Assembly (NCBI RefSeq): GCF_000217995.1
Contig: NC_015676.1
Span: 722,103-786,102, forward strand
DNA: 64,000 nucleotides
Origin: Methanosalsum zhilinae DSM 4017
GTDB taxonomy: Archaea; Halobacteriota; Methanosarcinia; Methanosarcinales; Methanosarcinaceae
Direction of reading: 5' to 3'
Translations under genes and position numbers: made by a program
In this document: positions 43,986 to 53,916 of the stretch, in pieces
Position numbering within the stretch: position 1 is the stretch's first letter
How the letters are laid out: each line of letters begins with the position of its first letter
Notes under the pieces: model-generated
What the model saw: only the letters and a program-made list of their open reading frames with translations
What the model was told of the DNA's origin: nothing
Databases searched by the model: none

Positions 43986-46274
43986 CTAATTTTGTCTATC
44001 GGGAACTGCAATTTTCTGCCAATTCTTAATTTTCTTGACGGAAATATTGGTTTTTCTGGATATTTCCGTTGCATCTGCATTTAGTAGGTCTCCTATTTTC
44101 ACGATTCCAGCTTCATCCAGTTTTTCTGCTGTAACCTTACCAATACCGGAGATCTCTGTTACCTTATCCGATTTTTTTTTGCTGGCAGGGACAGTTTTTT
44201 TGTGAGCATTTTTGCTGGTAACCTTCTCGTTCTTCTCTTGATTTTCGTTATTCTGGGACTTTTGCCATTCAAGGAAATTACACTGAGGGCATCCAAGGTT
44301 CCAGGGTCTTCTCCCTTTTGAAATTATTCTCAAGTGATATAATCCGTGCTCATCACATGATTTGTCCGTTACAATTATCTGTCCGCTTTTTGGAAGAGGC
44401 AGTGAAAATGTACAATCAGGATAGTTACTACACCCTATAAAACGTGATCCTCTCCTGGATCGCCTGATTGACAGCTTGGAATTACATTCCGGACACGATC
44501 CCACAATCTTATCTTCTCTAAGGCCGGCCCTGAGAGATTCGGCTATCTTGTCCTGGCATTTTTCAAATTCAGAAAATATAGACTGCAGCATCTCCCTTGA
44601 TTCATCAATTACATCATTTTCTGTAATTTCACCTTCTGCAATTTTATCCATATCCTGTTCCAGCTTGCTGGTCATATCAGGCTTTGTGATTGTTGGAGCA
44701 TATTTTTCCAGTGTCTCAATGACTGCATATGCTGTTTTTGTTGGGATAAGTGGACTTCCGTGAACATATGTCCTTGAATATAATTTACTGATGGTTTCAT
44801 GCCGGGTAGCTTTTGTTCCCAGCCCCAATTCTTCCATTAAACGTATCAGTCTTCCCTGTCCATACCTTCCAGGGGGCTTTGTTTCTTTATCCACCATATC
44901 AATTTTTTCAACACTAAGTATGTCTTTTTCTTCCATTTGAGGAAGTAATCTGTCCTCTGGAGCATTATATGGATAATACCATCTCCAGCCGGCATTTACA
45001 AGTCTGGCACCACTGGATTTGAATTCCTCTTCATTTATTTCAAATTTGATACGCATGGTTTCCCAGCGGGCAGGTTCTGCAAATGTTGCAAAGAACCTTC
45101 TGACCACCAGTTCGTATAATTTCCATTCCTGTTCATTAAGCTCTGATTTTTTAGCATATGAAGCTGGGTATATTGGAGGATGATCTGTAGATTCCTTTTT
45201 ACCACGGGTTGGGATCAACTCTTTCTTTTTAAGAAGCTCGTTGGCATACTCTTTAAATATTCCTGAAGAAAATATTTCGATCTGTGCTCTAAGATCCAGA
45301 GAAGCTGGATAAACAGTATTATCAGTTCTTGGATATGAGATATAACCATTGGTATAAAGAGACTCGGCGATGCGCATTGCATTAGAAGCTGTAAATCCGA
45401 TTGAGCTGGCTGCACTGATCAGCTCTGTTGTATTGAATGGAGTTGGCGGCTTATCGGTTTTGCTGGATTTGCGTATCTGGGATACAACTGCTTTTCTGGC
45501 CTTATTGACTTTTTCCATTACGGTATCTGCCTCGTCTTTATCCCAGAACCTTCCCTTTGAATGGCTGGCTAAGACTTCGTTTTTATTTTTATCTTCCAGC
45601 AGGGCATCTATTTCCCAGTATGGCTTTGGAACAAACTCGTCCCTTTCCTTTTCTCTATCTACAATTATGGCAAGCGTGGGTGATTGAACTCTTCCAACAG
45701 ACAGGAACATATTTCCGAGTCTGCCGGAAACAAGAGATAGGTATCTGGTAAGCGATGCTCCCCATACAAGATCTATAACCTGCCTTGAATGTCCTGCTGC
45801 AGCAAGATTGAAATCAATTGATACCGGATTTGAAAACGCGTCGTTTATTTCTTTTGGGGTAATTGCACTGTACCTTACACGGTCAAATTTAAGATCTGGA
45901 TTTGCTTTTTTGAGTATATTTAAGGCTTCAACACCGATCAACTCACCTTCACGATCATAGTCAGTAGCAATTGTTACATTTGTTGCTTTCTTAGCCATTT
46001 TTTTAAGAACAGAAACAATTTTTGAATGGGTCGCCACTGTAACTATTTCAGCATCAATCAATTCCCGGGACTCAACCTTTTGCCAGTTTTTATATTGCGG
46101 AGGAAAATCAACTGTAACAATATGCCCACTCAATCCTATAACAACAGTTTCTTCTTTATTTTTGAATTGATAGGTATCCACACCATTAACTCTTGACTGC
46201 TTGGGTTTTTTTGGTGCAAGTATTGAGGCAATCCTTTTTGCAGCAATGTTCTTTTCCGCAATAATAAGATGCAT
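43986..46274 (-). CDS. topA: DNA topoisomerase I (type IA)
   Basis: This 762-residue protein has an N-terminal Toprim domain (ATDYDREGELIG, about residues 104-115), SVGRVQSPTLAI near 200, the catalytic tyrosine in YISYPRTDN near residue 310, then the C-terminal region with a zinc-ribbon CPECNSKLSIRRS...FIGCSNYPDC and a final helix-hairpin-helix segment ISGIGKVTAEKLDEAGI. It relaxes negatively supercoiled DNA. The lysine-rich linker near residue 680 is not conserved. It is the first gene of an operon with the beta-CASP RNase. Confidence 0.96.
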   Translation of the reverse strand: MHLIIAEKNIAAKRIASILAPKKPKQSRVNGVDTYQFKNKEETVVIGLSGHIVTVDFPPQYKNWQKVESRELIDAEIVTVATHSKIVSVLKKMAKKATNVTIATDYDREGELIGVEALNILKKANPDLKFDRVRYSAITPKEINDAFSNPVSIDFNLAAAGHSRQVIDLVWGASLTRYLSLVSGRLGNMFLSVGRVQSPTLAIIVDREKERDEFVPKPYWEIDALLEDKNKNEVLASHSKGRFWDKDEADTVMEKVNKARKAVVSQIRKSSKTDKPPTPFNTTELISAASSIGFTASNAMRIAESLYTNGYISYPRTDNTVYPASLDLRAQIEIFSSGIFKEYANELLKKKELIPTRGKKESTDHPPIYPASYAKKSELNEQEWKLYELVVRRFFATFAEPARWETMRIKFEINEEEFKSSGARLVNAGWRWYYPYNAPEDRLLPQMEEKDILSVEKIDMVDKETKPPGRYGQGRLIRLMEELGLGTKATRHETISKLYSRTYVHGSPLIPTKTAYAVIETLEKYAPTITKPDMTSKLEQDMDKIAEGEITENDVIDESREMLQSIFSEFEKCQDKIAESLRAGLREDKIVGSCPECNSKLSIRRSRRGSRFIGCSNYPDCTFSLPLPKSGQIIVTDKSCDEHGLYHLRIISKGRRPWNLGCPQCNFLEWQKSQNNENQEKNEKVTSKNAHKKTVPASKKKSDKVTEISGIGKVTAEKLDEAGIVKIGDLLNADATEISRKTNISVKKIKNWQKIAVPDRQN

Positions 46275-46547
46275 TGATAGCTCCGTTAATTTCCTGTTTG
46301 AATCAAATTATTTAGATACAGTTCAGCTCAGTAGCAGGCTAAACTTTAGTTGTTGAACACATTTTCTAGAATAAAAGGTTTTGGGTTGACATTAAATAAA
46401 AATTCTCTATATTCCATCAATATGAAAATCCCGGTCTAAATTTTAGTCTTAAAAATAGTCTGAAAGTATACGGTTCATTTATAAGTGTCCTCGGACAATA
46501 TTTTATCATCAATAATTTATCTTCAATAATCTCAGGAGTTAAAATAT

Positions 46548-46973
46548 ATGTTAGAAGAAGAACGTTTTCTGGAACAGGATACTTTTATAGTTGTTACTGA
46601 CAGAACAAAACCGGCTATGAAACTCACAGTCGATGAACTCAAAAAAAGGGGTAAAACAGTATATGTGGCCGATGTTTCAAAGAATCCGGAGTCTACTGAA
46701 ATTACCCGAATCGCAGATATTCCTGAAGGAATTGAAAATGCGATTATAGGACTAAAGGAGACAGATCCTGGATATATAATCGAGCCTCTAGAGAAAAAAG
46801 GGGTGAAAAAAATATGGATTCACTGGAGAACTGATACCGATAAGGCCAAGGAGATGTGCAGGACCTCTGATGTTGAGTGTATAATAGGGAAATGTCCTAT
46901 GATGTACCTTGGGAAAAGTTTCAGCATTCATGGAGTACACAGATCTATTGCAAAACTGCTGGGAAAATACTGA
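46548..46973 (+). CDS. CoA-binding-like Rossmann protein
   Basis: This 141-residue protein fits the short CoA_binding_2 family: VVTDRTKPAMKLTVDELKKRGKTVYVADVSKN near the start, EKKGVKKIWIHWRTDTDKAKEMCR in the middle and VECIIGKCPMMYL near the end. Members bind nucleotides or CoA and have no settled role. The ATG follows AGGAGT. It is flanked by divergent topA and the convergent TIGR00725 gene eight bases downstream. Confidence 0.8.
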   Translation: MLEEERFLEQDTFIVVTDRTKPAMKLTVDELKKRGKTVYVADVSKNPESTEITRIADIPEGIENAIIGLKETDPGYIIEPLEKKGVKKIWIHWRTDTDKAKEMCRTSDVECIIGKCPMMYLGKSFSIHGVHRSIAKLLGKY

Positions 46974-46981
46974 AATGAAAT

Positions 46982-47458
46982 TCAGGATATCTGGTGATCA
47001 GGTCCATGGATACTCTCAAATGCCATTTTTACAGCTTCGTTTGCGGAAAAAGCAATCCTGACCCCTCTTATTTTCCACTGTGAATTGAGTGCTATTACAG
47101 GTTTACCAATCTTTAAGCCCAGTGCTATTTCAGAAAGTGTGCCATATTCGCCATCAACCGCAATAAGTGCATCACTAGAATGAGCGATCAATGCATTTCG
47201 TGCATGGCCCATATTTGTGACTATTACTGTATCAATATACTCGTTTGCATCCCTGAAATTCTCACCTGGTAATATTCCTACAGTCGTTCCCCCATTAATT
47301 TTTGCACCTCTGGATGCAGCTTCCATCACCCCTCCAAGCCCTCCGCAGATAAGTATTGCATCCATTTCTGCTATATTTTTGCCAACTTCCTCAGCTATTC
47401 TGGATACTTCAGTACTGCATGCGCCTGCCCCAATGATACCAATATGTGGTTTTTTCAT
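46982..47458 (-). CDS. TIGR00725-family protein (LOG/lysine-decarboxylase-like fold)
   Basis: This 158-residue protein has IGIIGAGACS at the N-terminus, CGGLGGVMEAASRGAKINGG (about residues 39-58) and GTLSEIALGLKIGKPVIAL (about 111-130), the PGGxGTxxE-like pattern of the fold. Related LOG proteins release cytokinin bases from nucleotides; this branch has no known reaction. It follows the Tsr3 gene at 36 bases on the same strand. Confidence 0.86.
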   Translation of the reverse strand: MKKPHIGIIGAGACSTEVSRIAEEVGKNIAEMDAILICGGLGGVMEAASRGAKINGGTTVGILPGENFRDANEYIDTVIVTNMGHARNALIAHSSDALIAVDGEYGTLSEIALGLKIGKPVIALNSQWKIRGVRIAFSANEAVKMAFESIHGPDHQIS

Positions 47459-47494
47459 TTTTACAACCTCATAATATGCATTTAGAATGGAAAC

Positions 47495-48016
47495 TCAAAT
47501 ATATTCTTCCTGTATTTTGATAATTTCAGAACTGTCTCTGGCGCTTGAATATTCTTCAAGCAGCTGCTTATTGAGATCAAAGAAGGTTTTTCCCCACTTG
47601 AACTTGGAAAGAAGTTCCTCTGCCTGCTCCTTATAACCCAATATATATAGCGCAGCAGCAAATGCTTCTCCGGAGGTTAGCCTGAATGGTCTTCCGAAAT
47701 TAACCGGATTCGCTGCTACCAGAAATGGAAGAGCCCTGTGTTGCATTCTTTTTTTCTGTAGAAGAGGAAATATTTCTTCTACCTTTTGCCATGAACAATC
47801 CAGGACAGTAATCCCTTTTGTGATGTTATCTGCAGGAGAAATTGCCTTTTCTGCCATCGGGTCAAGCAAAATTGATCCTGCAGGAATTCTGTTCACATTT
47901 TTGTACAAATTTATTAGATCAAAACGGGCAAGTTTTTTTCCTGTACATTTTTTTGGATGACATTGATCTGCGTGGTAGAGATAGAGTTTCAGATGTTTCT
48001 TAGCTATAGGTGGCAT
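47495..48016 (-). CDS. tsr3: rRNA aminocarboxypropyltransferase Tsr3 (DUF367)
   Basis: This 173-residue protein matches the DUF367/Tsr3 family: [22 protein letters not shown] at the N-terminus, [60 protein letters not shown]. Tsr3 transfers the aminocarboxypropyl group of SAM to a hypermodified uridine of small-subunit rRNA. The length is typical of archaeal members. A small Cys pair (CHPKKC) near residue 18 belongs to the family RNA-binding part. Confidence 0.94.
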   Translation of the reverse strand: MPPIAKKHLKLYLYHADQCHPKKCTGKKLARFDLINLYKNVNRIPAGSILLDPMAEKAISPADNITKGITVLDCSWQKVEEIFPLLQKKRMQHRALPFLVAANPVNFGRPFRLTSGEAFAAALYILGYKEQAEELLSKFKWGKTFFDLNKQLLEEYSSARDSSEIIKIQEEYI

Positions 48017-48205
48017 TGCATATCATTTACATATTCTGGAATTTAATTTTAATCTATTAACAGGATATTTTTCTAACTGAGAAATGAATTCAATCAGTTA
48101 TATGGCTTTTTATTCAATCATTCAGGAATTGACCATAGAATCTATTGAGTAAATAATTGCGGTAGCAATAAATAGTGCGGAGTAGTTCACAAATATGATC
48201 TGGAT

Positions 48206-50413
48206 ATGTGTGCAATTGTTGGTTTTTTCAATAATCCTGATAACTGGGTATATGCCATCAGATCCCTCTCAATACTTCAAAACCGGGGTCAGGACGGCTG
48301 TGGAGTATGTGGTGTGAACTGGGTGGAATATTCTCCAGATATTAATACCTTGAAAGTTCATAAAGATAGAATTGGGATCATGGGTCAAAATCTCCATTCA
48401 CTTGTTAATTTTGCTGCACAGCCTATAGTTTACAGAGGGAAGTTTGCAGGAAACTGTGAATTGTATAACTGGAAAGAAGTTGATACAAAATATGCAATGA
48501 ATGCTGAAAATGATGCTGATCTTTTAATTAAGCTGATTGAGTGTAATATAGATAACTTTGAACAATCAAATGGAAAAGTAGCATCTTCTGATATGGTATA
48601 CAAACTTATAGAAAAAACACTTGATGAATTCAGTGGGGTTTATTCATTTGCTTACTGGCTAAATGAGTATGTATATGTATTCAGGGATATTATTGGTGTA
48701 AAGCCGCTGTGGTATAGTTATGATACCTCCTACGGATTTGCATTTTCATCAGAGAGAAAGGCCTTATCCATTAATTTTTGTTCAGATTCAAAAGAACTGG
48801 ATCCAAGAATTGCTTTATGTTATGATATAACACAGAACAAAATCCATCACTATAAACGTAAATCCCTGTCCATATATCCTCCTCACAGTAACCGGTATGA
48901 TGAGATGAGGTCTAAACTCGAAATCCTGGTTGAAAAATCTATTAAAGAAAGGCTTCCAGAAACCCCCTTTGGCATCTTATTTTCAGGAGGTGTGGATTCT
49001 GCAATATTGGCCTATATGTGTGTCCGGATCGGAAAAATACCAGGACGTGATTTTTTCTGCTACTCAGCCGGGCTTCTGGATAAAAAGTCAGCTCATGATG
49101 TGAGATATTCAAAAATTGTGGCAAAAAAGCTGAACCTTGAACTTAGAATAAATGAAGTTCCTCTTGAAGAAACTGAGAGTATGCTGAAGACCGTTATCAG
49201 ACTTGTTGAAGATACAGAGGTCCCAAAGGTCGGGGTAGGTTTAACAATGTTTGCAGCCTGCCTTGCTGCCAGAGAAGACGGTGTCAGGATAATGTTATCC
49301 GGTTCTGGTGCAGATGAATTACTTGCAGGCTATAATAGACATAAATCATCTGATAATGCTAATGAACAGTGTTACATGGATATAATGGATATTTATCAGA
49401 GAAATACTTACAGGGACGATGTTGTTTCCATGCACAATGGGATAGAACTGCGCTTTCCATATCTTGCCCTGGAAGTTGTCGATTTCTGTCTCAAAGTTCC
49501 TGCAAAATATAAAATACAAAACGAAACAAATAAGATGATATTAAGAGATATTGGTAAAAAAATAGGTATTTCTGAAGATATTTCTATGAGACGTAAAAAA
49601 GCTGCACAGTATGGAAGCGGATTTGATAGGGCTATCAATAAACTATCAAAATCAAACGGATTTAAGACAAAGACTGACTACCTGAAGGATATCCAGGAAG
49701 TTCAAAATTACAGACTGGGAGTACTCTTTAGTTCTGGAAAAGACAGTAATTACTCTCTGTACCTGATGCAAAAACAAAAATATCCCATTGAATGCCTGAT
49801 AACTATCAGGAGCAAGAATCCTCATTCTTATATGTTCCATACTCCAAATATTGATATGGTGCATCTTCAATCTCAGGCAATTGGTATTCCACTGATTGAG
49901 AAGGTCACCGAAGGAGAAAAAGAGATTGAACTTGAAGACCTTAAAGAAGCACTTGAGGCTGCTATCCGGCAGTATGGGATAAATGGAGTAGTTACCGGTG
50001 CTCTCTATTCTACCTATCAAAAAGATAGAATTGAAAAAATATGTTCTGAACTTGGGTTGAAAGTCTTTTCGCCCCTCTGGCATACTGATCAGGAACAGGA
50101 AATGAGAGATATATTGAATGAAGGCTTTGAATTCATTTTCAGCAGCATCGCAGCATATGGTCTTGATAGATCCTGGCTTGGCCGCAGAATTGAAGAAAAG
50201 GATATAGATGACCTTGTAGATCTCAATGAAAGGATCGGAGTTAATATTGCAGGTGAAGGTGGCGAATTTGAAAGTTTTGTTACTGATGGTCCAATCTATG
50301 AGAAAAAGATCGAAATACTTGATTATGATGTTGATGAAATGGACGAAAATACTGCCCGAATAATTATCAGGGACGCAAGGCTGATTGATAAGGATGGATC
50401 AGAGAAAATGTGA
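48206..50413 (+). CDS. Fusion: asparagine synthetase-type glutamine amidotransferase plus Dph6-type ATPase
   Basis: This 735-residue protein joins two ATP-pyrophosphatase enzymes. Residues 1 to about 490 are asparagine synthetase B-like: Cys2 (the nucleophile of class II amidotransferases), QNRGQDGCG, GNCELYN, and the synthetase PP-loop LFSGGVDSA near residue 260 with SGSGADELLAGYNRH near 375. Residues about 500-735 are diphthine-ammonia ligase-like (ATP_bind_4/Dph6): SSGKDSN near 508, GALYSTYQKDRIE near 610 and GEGGEFESFVTDGP near 690. Dph6 amidates diphthine on elongation factor 2. Fusion to a glutamine-dependent unit suggests internal ammonia supply. Both halves keep their key motifs. Whether it also makes asparagine is unknown. 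Confidence 0.9.
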   Translation: MCAIVGFFNNPDNWVYAIRSLSILQNRGQDGCGVCGVNWVEYSPDINTLKVHKDRIGIMGQNLHSLVNFAAQPIVYRGKFAGNCELYNWKEVDTKYAMNAENDADLLIKLIECNIDNFEQSNGKVASSDMVYKLIEKTLDEFSGVYSFAYWLNEYVYVFRDIIGVKPLWYSYDTSYGFAFSSERKALSINFCSDSKELDPRIALCYDITQNKIHHYKRKSLSIYPPHSNRYDEMRSKLEILVEKSIKERLPETPFGILFSGGVDSAILAYMCVRIGKIPGRDFFCYSAGLLDKKSAHDVRYSKIVAKKLNLELRINEVPLEETESMLKTVIRLVEDTEVPKVGVGLTMFAACLAAREDGVRIMLSGSGADELLAGYNRHKSSDNANEQCYMDIMDIYQRNTYRDDVVSMHNGIELRFPYLALEVVDFCLKVPAKYKIQNETNKMILRDIGKKIGISEDISMRRKKAAQYGSGFDRAINKLSKSNGFKTKTDYLKDIQEVQNYRLGVLFSSGKDSNYSLYLMQKQKYPIECLITIRSKNPHSYMFHTPNIDMVHLQSQAIGIPLIEKVTEGEKEIELEDLKEALEAAIRQYGINGVVTGALYSTYQKDRIEKICSELGLKVFSPLWHTDQEQEMRDILNEGFEFIFSSIAAYGLDRSWLGRRIEEKDIDDLVDLNERIGVNIAGEGGEFESFVTDGPIYEKKIEILDYDVDEMDENTARIIIRDARLIDKDGSEKM

Positions 50414-50460
50414 TTTTCGATCACATAAGCCAGTTTCATCAAATACTCGTATTATTGCGT

Positions 50461-50916
50461 TTATAATCTTCTTTTTTCAAAATATTGCTGGTGATAGTCT
50501 TCTGCAGGATAGAATTCCCTGGCAGGTATAATCTCTGTAGCAATCTCTTTATTGTACTTGCCGGACTTTTCCAGTTCCTTTTTAGATTCGATTGCATCAA
50601 ACTTTTGCTCTTCATTGTGGTAGAAAATGATTGAACGGTACTGGCTGCCAATATCCGGTCCCTGGCGGTTAACCTGGGTTGGATCATGAACATCCCAGAA
50701 TATATCCAGTAACTCTTTGTAACTGACAATTGATGGATCATAAATGATTTCGACACTTTCAGCATGACCGGTCCTACCAGTCGAAACCTCTTTGTATGTA
50801 GGGTTTTCTGTATGACCCCCGGCATAACCTACACGTGTGGATATGACTCCCTCTACCTTTCGAAACGAATCTTCAACTCCCCAGAAACAACCTGCAGCAA
50901 ACGTAGCTTTTTCCAT
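50461..50916 (-). CDS. msrA: Peptide methionine sulfoxide reductase A
   Basis: The protein of about 151 residues starts with [17 protein letters not shown]; Cys10 in GCFWG is the catalytic nucleophile. [19 protein letters not shown] and a C-terminal [11 protein letters not shown] block match the family. It repairs methionine-S-sulfoxide in proteins. I chose ATG 50916 because GGGGGAG lies nine bases upstream; an earlier in-frame start at 50949 is not needed. No MsrB gene is adjacent. Confidence 0.95.
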   Translation of the reverse strand: MEKATFAAGCFWGVEDSFRKVEGVISTRVGYAGGHTENPTYKEVSTGRTGHAESVEIIYDPSIVSYKELLDIFWDVHDPTQVNRQGPDIGSQYRSIIFYHNEEQKFDAIESKKELEKSGKYNKEIATEIIPAREFYPAEDYHQQYFEKRRL

Positions 50917-51018
50917 GCTTACAATCTCCCCCTTCAAATTTATCAGCATTATGAAGTTATACTGCCATTAATATAAAACTATGTAACATCACATTTTGTA
51001 CAATTAAGATATGGATAT

Positions 51019-51711
51019 TTATTCTGCGATTTTGCCGTCAACTATATGGATTACTCTATCCGCTTTCCGGGCAAGTGCTTCGTCATGGCTGACCAGTATA
51101 AATGTCTGTCCATGTTCACGATTGAGTCTTCTTATAAGTTCATAAATCTTCTCACTTGATTTTGTATCCAGGTTACCTGTAGGTTCATCACCTATTACGA
51201 TGGCAGGACTGTTGGCAAGAGCTCTTGCAACTGCAACTCTCTGATTCTGGCCGCCGGAGAGTTGCGTTGGTCTGTGATCGATACGGTCTTCAAGGCCCAC
51301 CTCAGCTAAAAGTTCATTTGCCATTCTGGTTGCTTCTTCTCTGGTCCTGCCTGCAATTAACAAAGGCATCATCACGTTTTCAAGAGCTGTAAAATCAGGC
51401 ATTAAGTGGTGATACTGAAACACAAACCCCAGCACTTGATTACGAATTCTGGAACGGTCCTTATCAGGCATCTGACTTACATCATTTCCAGCGATGAAAA
51501 TGGAACCTCTGGTAGGTGTATCCAGTATACCTATGATATGAAGAAGTGTACTTTTGCCTGAACCGGAAGGACCTACTATTGCCAGAAACTCGCCTTTATG
51601 GATTTCCAGATTTATAGAATCCAGTGCATAAACATCCACACCGTCTGAATAGATTTTACTCAGATTCCTGATTTCAATGATTATTTCTTCACTGGTCATC
51701 TTATTGGCCAT
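51019..51711 (-). CDS. ABC transporter ATP-binding protein (LolD/MacB type)
   Basis: This 230-residue ATPase has Walker A GPSGSGKST (residues 47-55), Q-loop VFQYHHLMPDFTALENVMMPL, signature LSGGQNQRVAVARAL and Walker B VIGDEPTGNLD. The GNLD and the sequence around the Q-loop place it with LolD/MacB/FtsE-like ATPases that work with FtsX-fold permeases. No such permease is next to it: downstream on the same strand is msrA and upstream is the divergent pyruvate kinase gene. Its partner must be elsewhere. Confidence 0.92.
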   Translation of the reverse strand: MANKMTSEEIIIEIRNLSKIYSDGVDVYALDSINLEIHKGEFLAIVGPSGSGKSTLLHIIGILDTPTRGSIFIAGNDVSQMPDKDRSRIRNQVLGFVFQYHHLMPDFTALENVMMPLLIAGRTREEATRMANELLAEVGLEDRIDHRPTQLSGGQNQRVAVARALANSPAIVIGDEPTGNLDTKSSEKIYELIRRLNREHGQTFILVSHDEALARKADRVIHIVDGKIAE

Positions 51712-51841
51712 ATTGCTATAATAGTGATTAGAGTTTATAGTTTATTGGTCATTATATCGATATTAAATACTTGAATTAAGTTTAGAGGGGTAAATTTAAT
51801 TATTCCCGATTAAAAAAGTAGATCATTTAAATGATAGAGGT

Positions 51842-53329
51842 GTGGGATTGTTGCAAGAGAATGAACCTAAAAATGTGCTGGAAGACGTTTCATGTTTTAA
51901 GCTTCCTGATCATAAGACCAAAATCGTCTGTACCCTGGGCCCGGCTTCTTCATCTGAAAATATAATCCGGAAACTAATAATGAAGGGAATGAATATTTCC
52001 AGACTTAACTTTTCCCATGGTAATTTTCAGGATCATAAAGATGTGATTCAGAAGATAAGGAATATTTCCAGAGAGCTATGCATAGAAATTGCTATTATGG
52101 CAGATCTTCCGGGTCCAAAGATCAGAACCGGAAAGCTGGAGACCGAGCCTATACACCTGTCAAAGGGTGATGAAGTAATATTGACCACAGAAAATGTTCG
52201 GGGAGAAGGCCAGATCATTCCTGTAAATTATAAAAAACTTCCAGAATCTGTATCCCCTGGAAACTTTATTTACCTCAATGACGGATTTATCCAGCTTGAA
52301 TGCCTGAAAATTTTAAAAAACAATGTCTATTGCAGGGTAATCACTGAAGGTCCACTTTCATCAAATAAAGGTGTTAATCTCCCGGGAATCGATATTGATC
52401 TTGAGCCAGTAACTGAAAATGATCTTAAGGTAATCGATTTTGCACTTGATGCAGGAGTGGATATATTCAGCATTTCATTTGTAGAAAAGGCAGAAGATAT
52501 TGAAAAGGTTAGGAATTTTGCTTTGAAGAGGGGCAAGTCGGTTTTTCTTATTGCAAAGATCGAACGTGAGAAAGCAGTCCGGGATATTGACCGGATTATA
52601 GAGGTTTCTGATGGACTTATGATTGCAAGGGGTGATATGGGAGTAGAATTACCAATCCAGAATGTGCCCCAGGTCCAAAAGGAACTTATCGCTAAAGCTA
52701 CAATGAAAGGCATACCTGTAATAACAGCAACACATATGCTTGAATCAATGACGGAGAACATCCGGCCTACCCGGGCAGAAGTGACTGATGTTGCAAATGC
52801 GATACTTGATGGAACTGATGCTGTGATGCTTTCTGGTGAAACTGCAGTAGGAAAATATCCTGTAGAAAGTGTAGAAATGATGTCATCGATAGCAAAAGCC
52901 TCTGAAGAGTGGAGGGACAGGACCAGATGGGGAATTGAAAGAATAGAGACCCGAATATGTGGTGTTGAAATGAATATCGATGATGTTATTTCCCATCATG
53001 TCAATGAAGCGGTACAGAGGTTATCGGTCGATTATGTTGTAACTCCCACAATGTCGGGACAAACCGCAAGAAGAATCTCCAGGTTCAGGCCATCTACATG
53101 GATCCTAGCCTTTAGCCGCTATCCGCTAACTGCCCAGAGTCTCACTTTATCTTATGGTGTATTTCCTGTATATGTAAAAAAATTAGAAACAGACTGGGAA
53201 AATACAGTCCTTGGTAAAATGAAAGAGTGGGGAATATATCAGTCTGGAGATATTGTAGTCCTTACTCAGGGACAATCACCTGGCAGGCCGGGCGGAACAA
53301 ACCTGCTAAAAATACTTACACTTGTCTGA
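51842..53329 (+). CDS. pyk: Pyruvate kinase
   Basis: The protein of about 492-495 residues has TKIVCTLGPASSS near the N-terminus, NFSHGN, MADLPGPKIRTG, the catalytic KIEREKAV region, MIARGDMGVELP, TATHMLESM and a C-terminal allosteric domain with TPTMSGQTARRISRFRP. It converts phosphoenolpyruvate and ADP to pyruvate and ATP. The longest start is GTG 51842, but GAGGTG (51837-51842) looks like the ribosome-binding site, so TTG 51848 or 51851 is more likely the true start. It is divergent from the ABC ATPase. Confidence 0.95.
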   Translation: MGLLQENEPKNVLEDVSCFKLPDHKTKIVCTLGPASSSENIIRKLIMKGMNISRLNFSHGNFQDHKDVIQKIRNISRELCIEIAIMADLPGPKIRTGKLETEPIHLSKGDEVILTTENVRGEGQIIPVNYKKLPESVSPGNFIYLNDGFIQLECLKILKNNVYCRVITEGPLSSNKGVNLPGIDIDLEPVTENDLKVIDFALDAGVDIFSISFVEKAEDIEKVRNFALKRGKSVFLIAKIEREKAVRDIDRIIEVSDGLMIARGDMGVELPIQNVPQVQKELIAKATMKGIPVITATHMLESMTENIRPTRAEVTDVANAILDGTDAVMLSGETAVGKYPVESVEMMSSIAKASEEWRDRTRWGIERIETRICGVEMNIDDVISHHVNEAVQRLSVDYVVTPTMSGQTARRISRFRPSTWILAFSRYPLTAQSLTLSYGVFPVYVKKLETDWENTVLGKMKEWGIYQSGDIVVLTQGQSPGRPGGTNLLKILTLV

Positions 53330-53424
53330 TTGCCGTGCTTTATTGTATTTTAATAGGAACTTTAATGAAAAAGGCAGGCATTCAATCAATATAACTGCCA
53401 ACCAAAATAAAGGGGTTGAATAAT

Positions 53425-53916
53425 ATGATCGGAATAATGTCTGATTCACATGATTCTTTAGATTCAATAAATAGGGCTGTGAAAATCTTTAATGAAGAAA
53501 AAGTAACTGCTGTACTTCATGCAGGTGATATTGTATCTCCATTTACAGCAAAGGCCTTTCAGGAACTTGATGCAAAATTGTATTTTGTTTTTGGTAACAA
53601 TGATGGGGACAAACTAACTCTAAAATCATGGTTTGAGGATTTTGGAGCTCATCTATGCGGAGATTTTGGGAATCTGGAAATAGATGGCATAAAAATCGGA
53701 CTTCTGCATGGGGTCGATGAGACTATGGTACAGTCTCTTGCAATTTCAGGAAATTTTGATGTCATTGTACGGGGACATACTCACAGGTCAGCTATAGAAA
53801 GCATGAATGGAACTCTTGTAATAAATCCCGGTGAAGCTTCAGGTGTGCTTACCGGCAGATCCACAGTTGCATTTCTTGATGCCGGAGAATTGGATGTGAG
53901 AATTGTGGATATTTAG
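53425..53916 (+). CDS. YfcE/MJ0936-type phosphodiesterase
   Basis: The protein of about 163 residues has the calcineurin-like metal site: MSDSHDS at the N-terminus, HAGDI, FGNNDGD, GLLHG and RGHTHRS. Methanocaldococcus MJ0936 of this family hydrolyses phosphodiesters. I chose ATG 53425 with AGGGGTTGA just upstream; TTG 53416 is the longest start. It converges on the next metallophosphoesterase with a four-base overlap. Confidence 0.9.
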   Translation: MIGIMSDSHDSLDSINRAVKIFNEEKVTAVLHAGDIVSPFTAKAFQELDAKLYFVFGNNDGDKLTLKSWFEDFGAHLCGDFGNLEIDGIKIGLLHGVDETMVQSLAISGNFDVIVRGHTHRSAIESMNGTLVINPGEASGVLTGRSTVAFLDAGELDVRIVDI

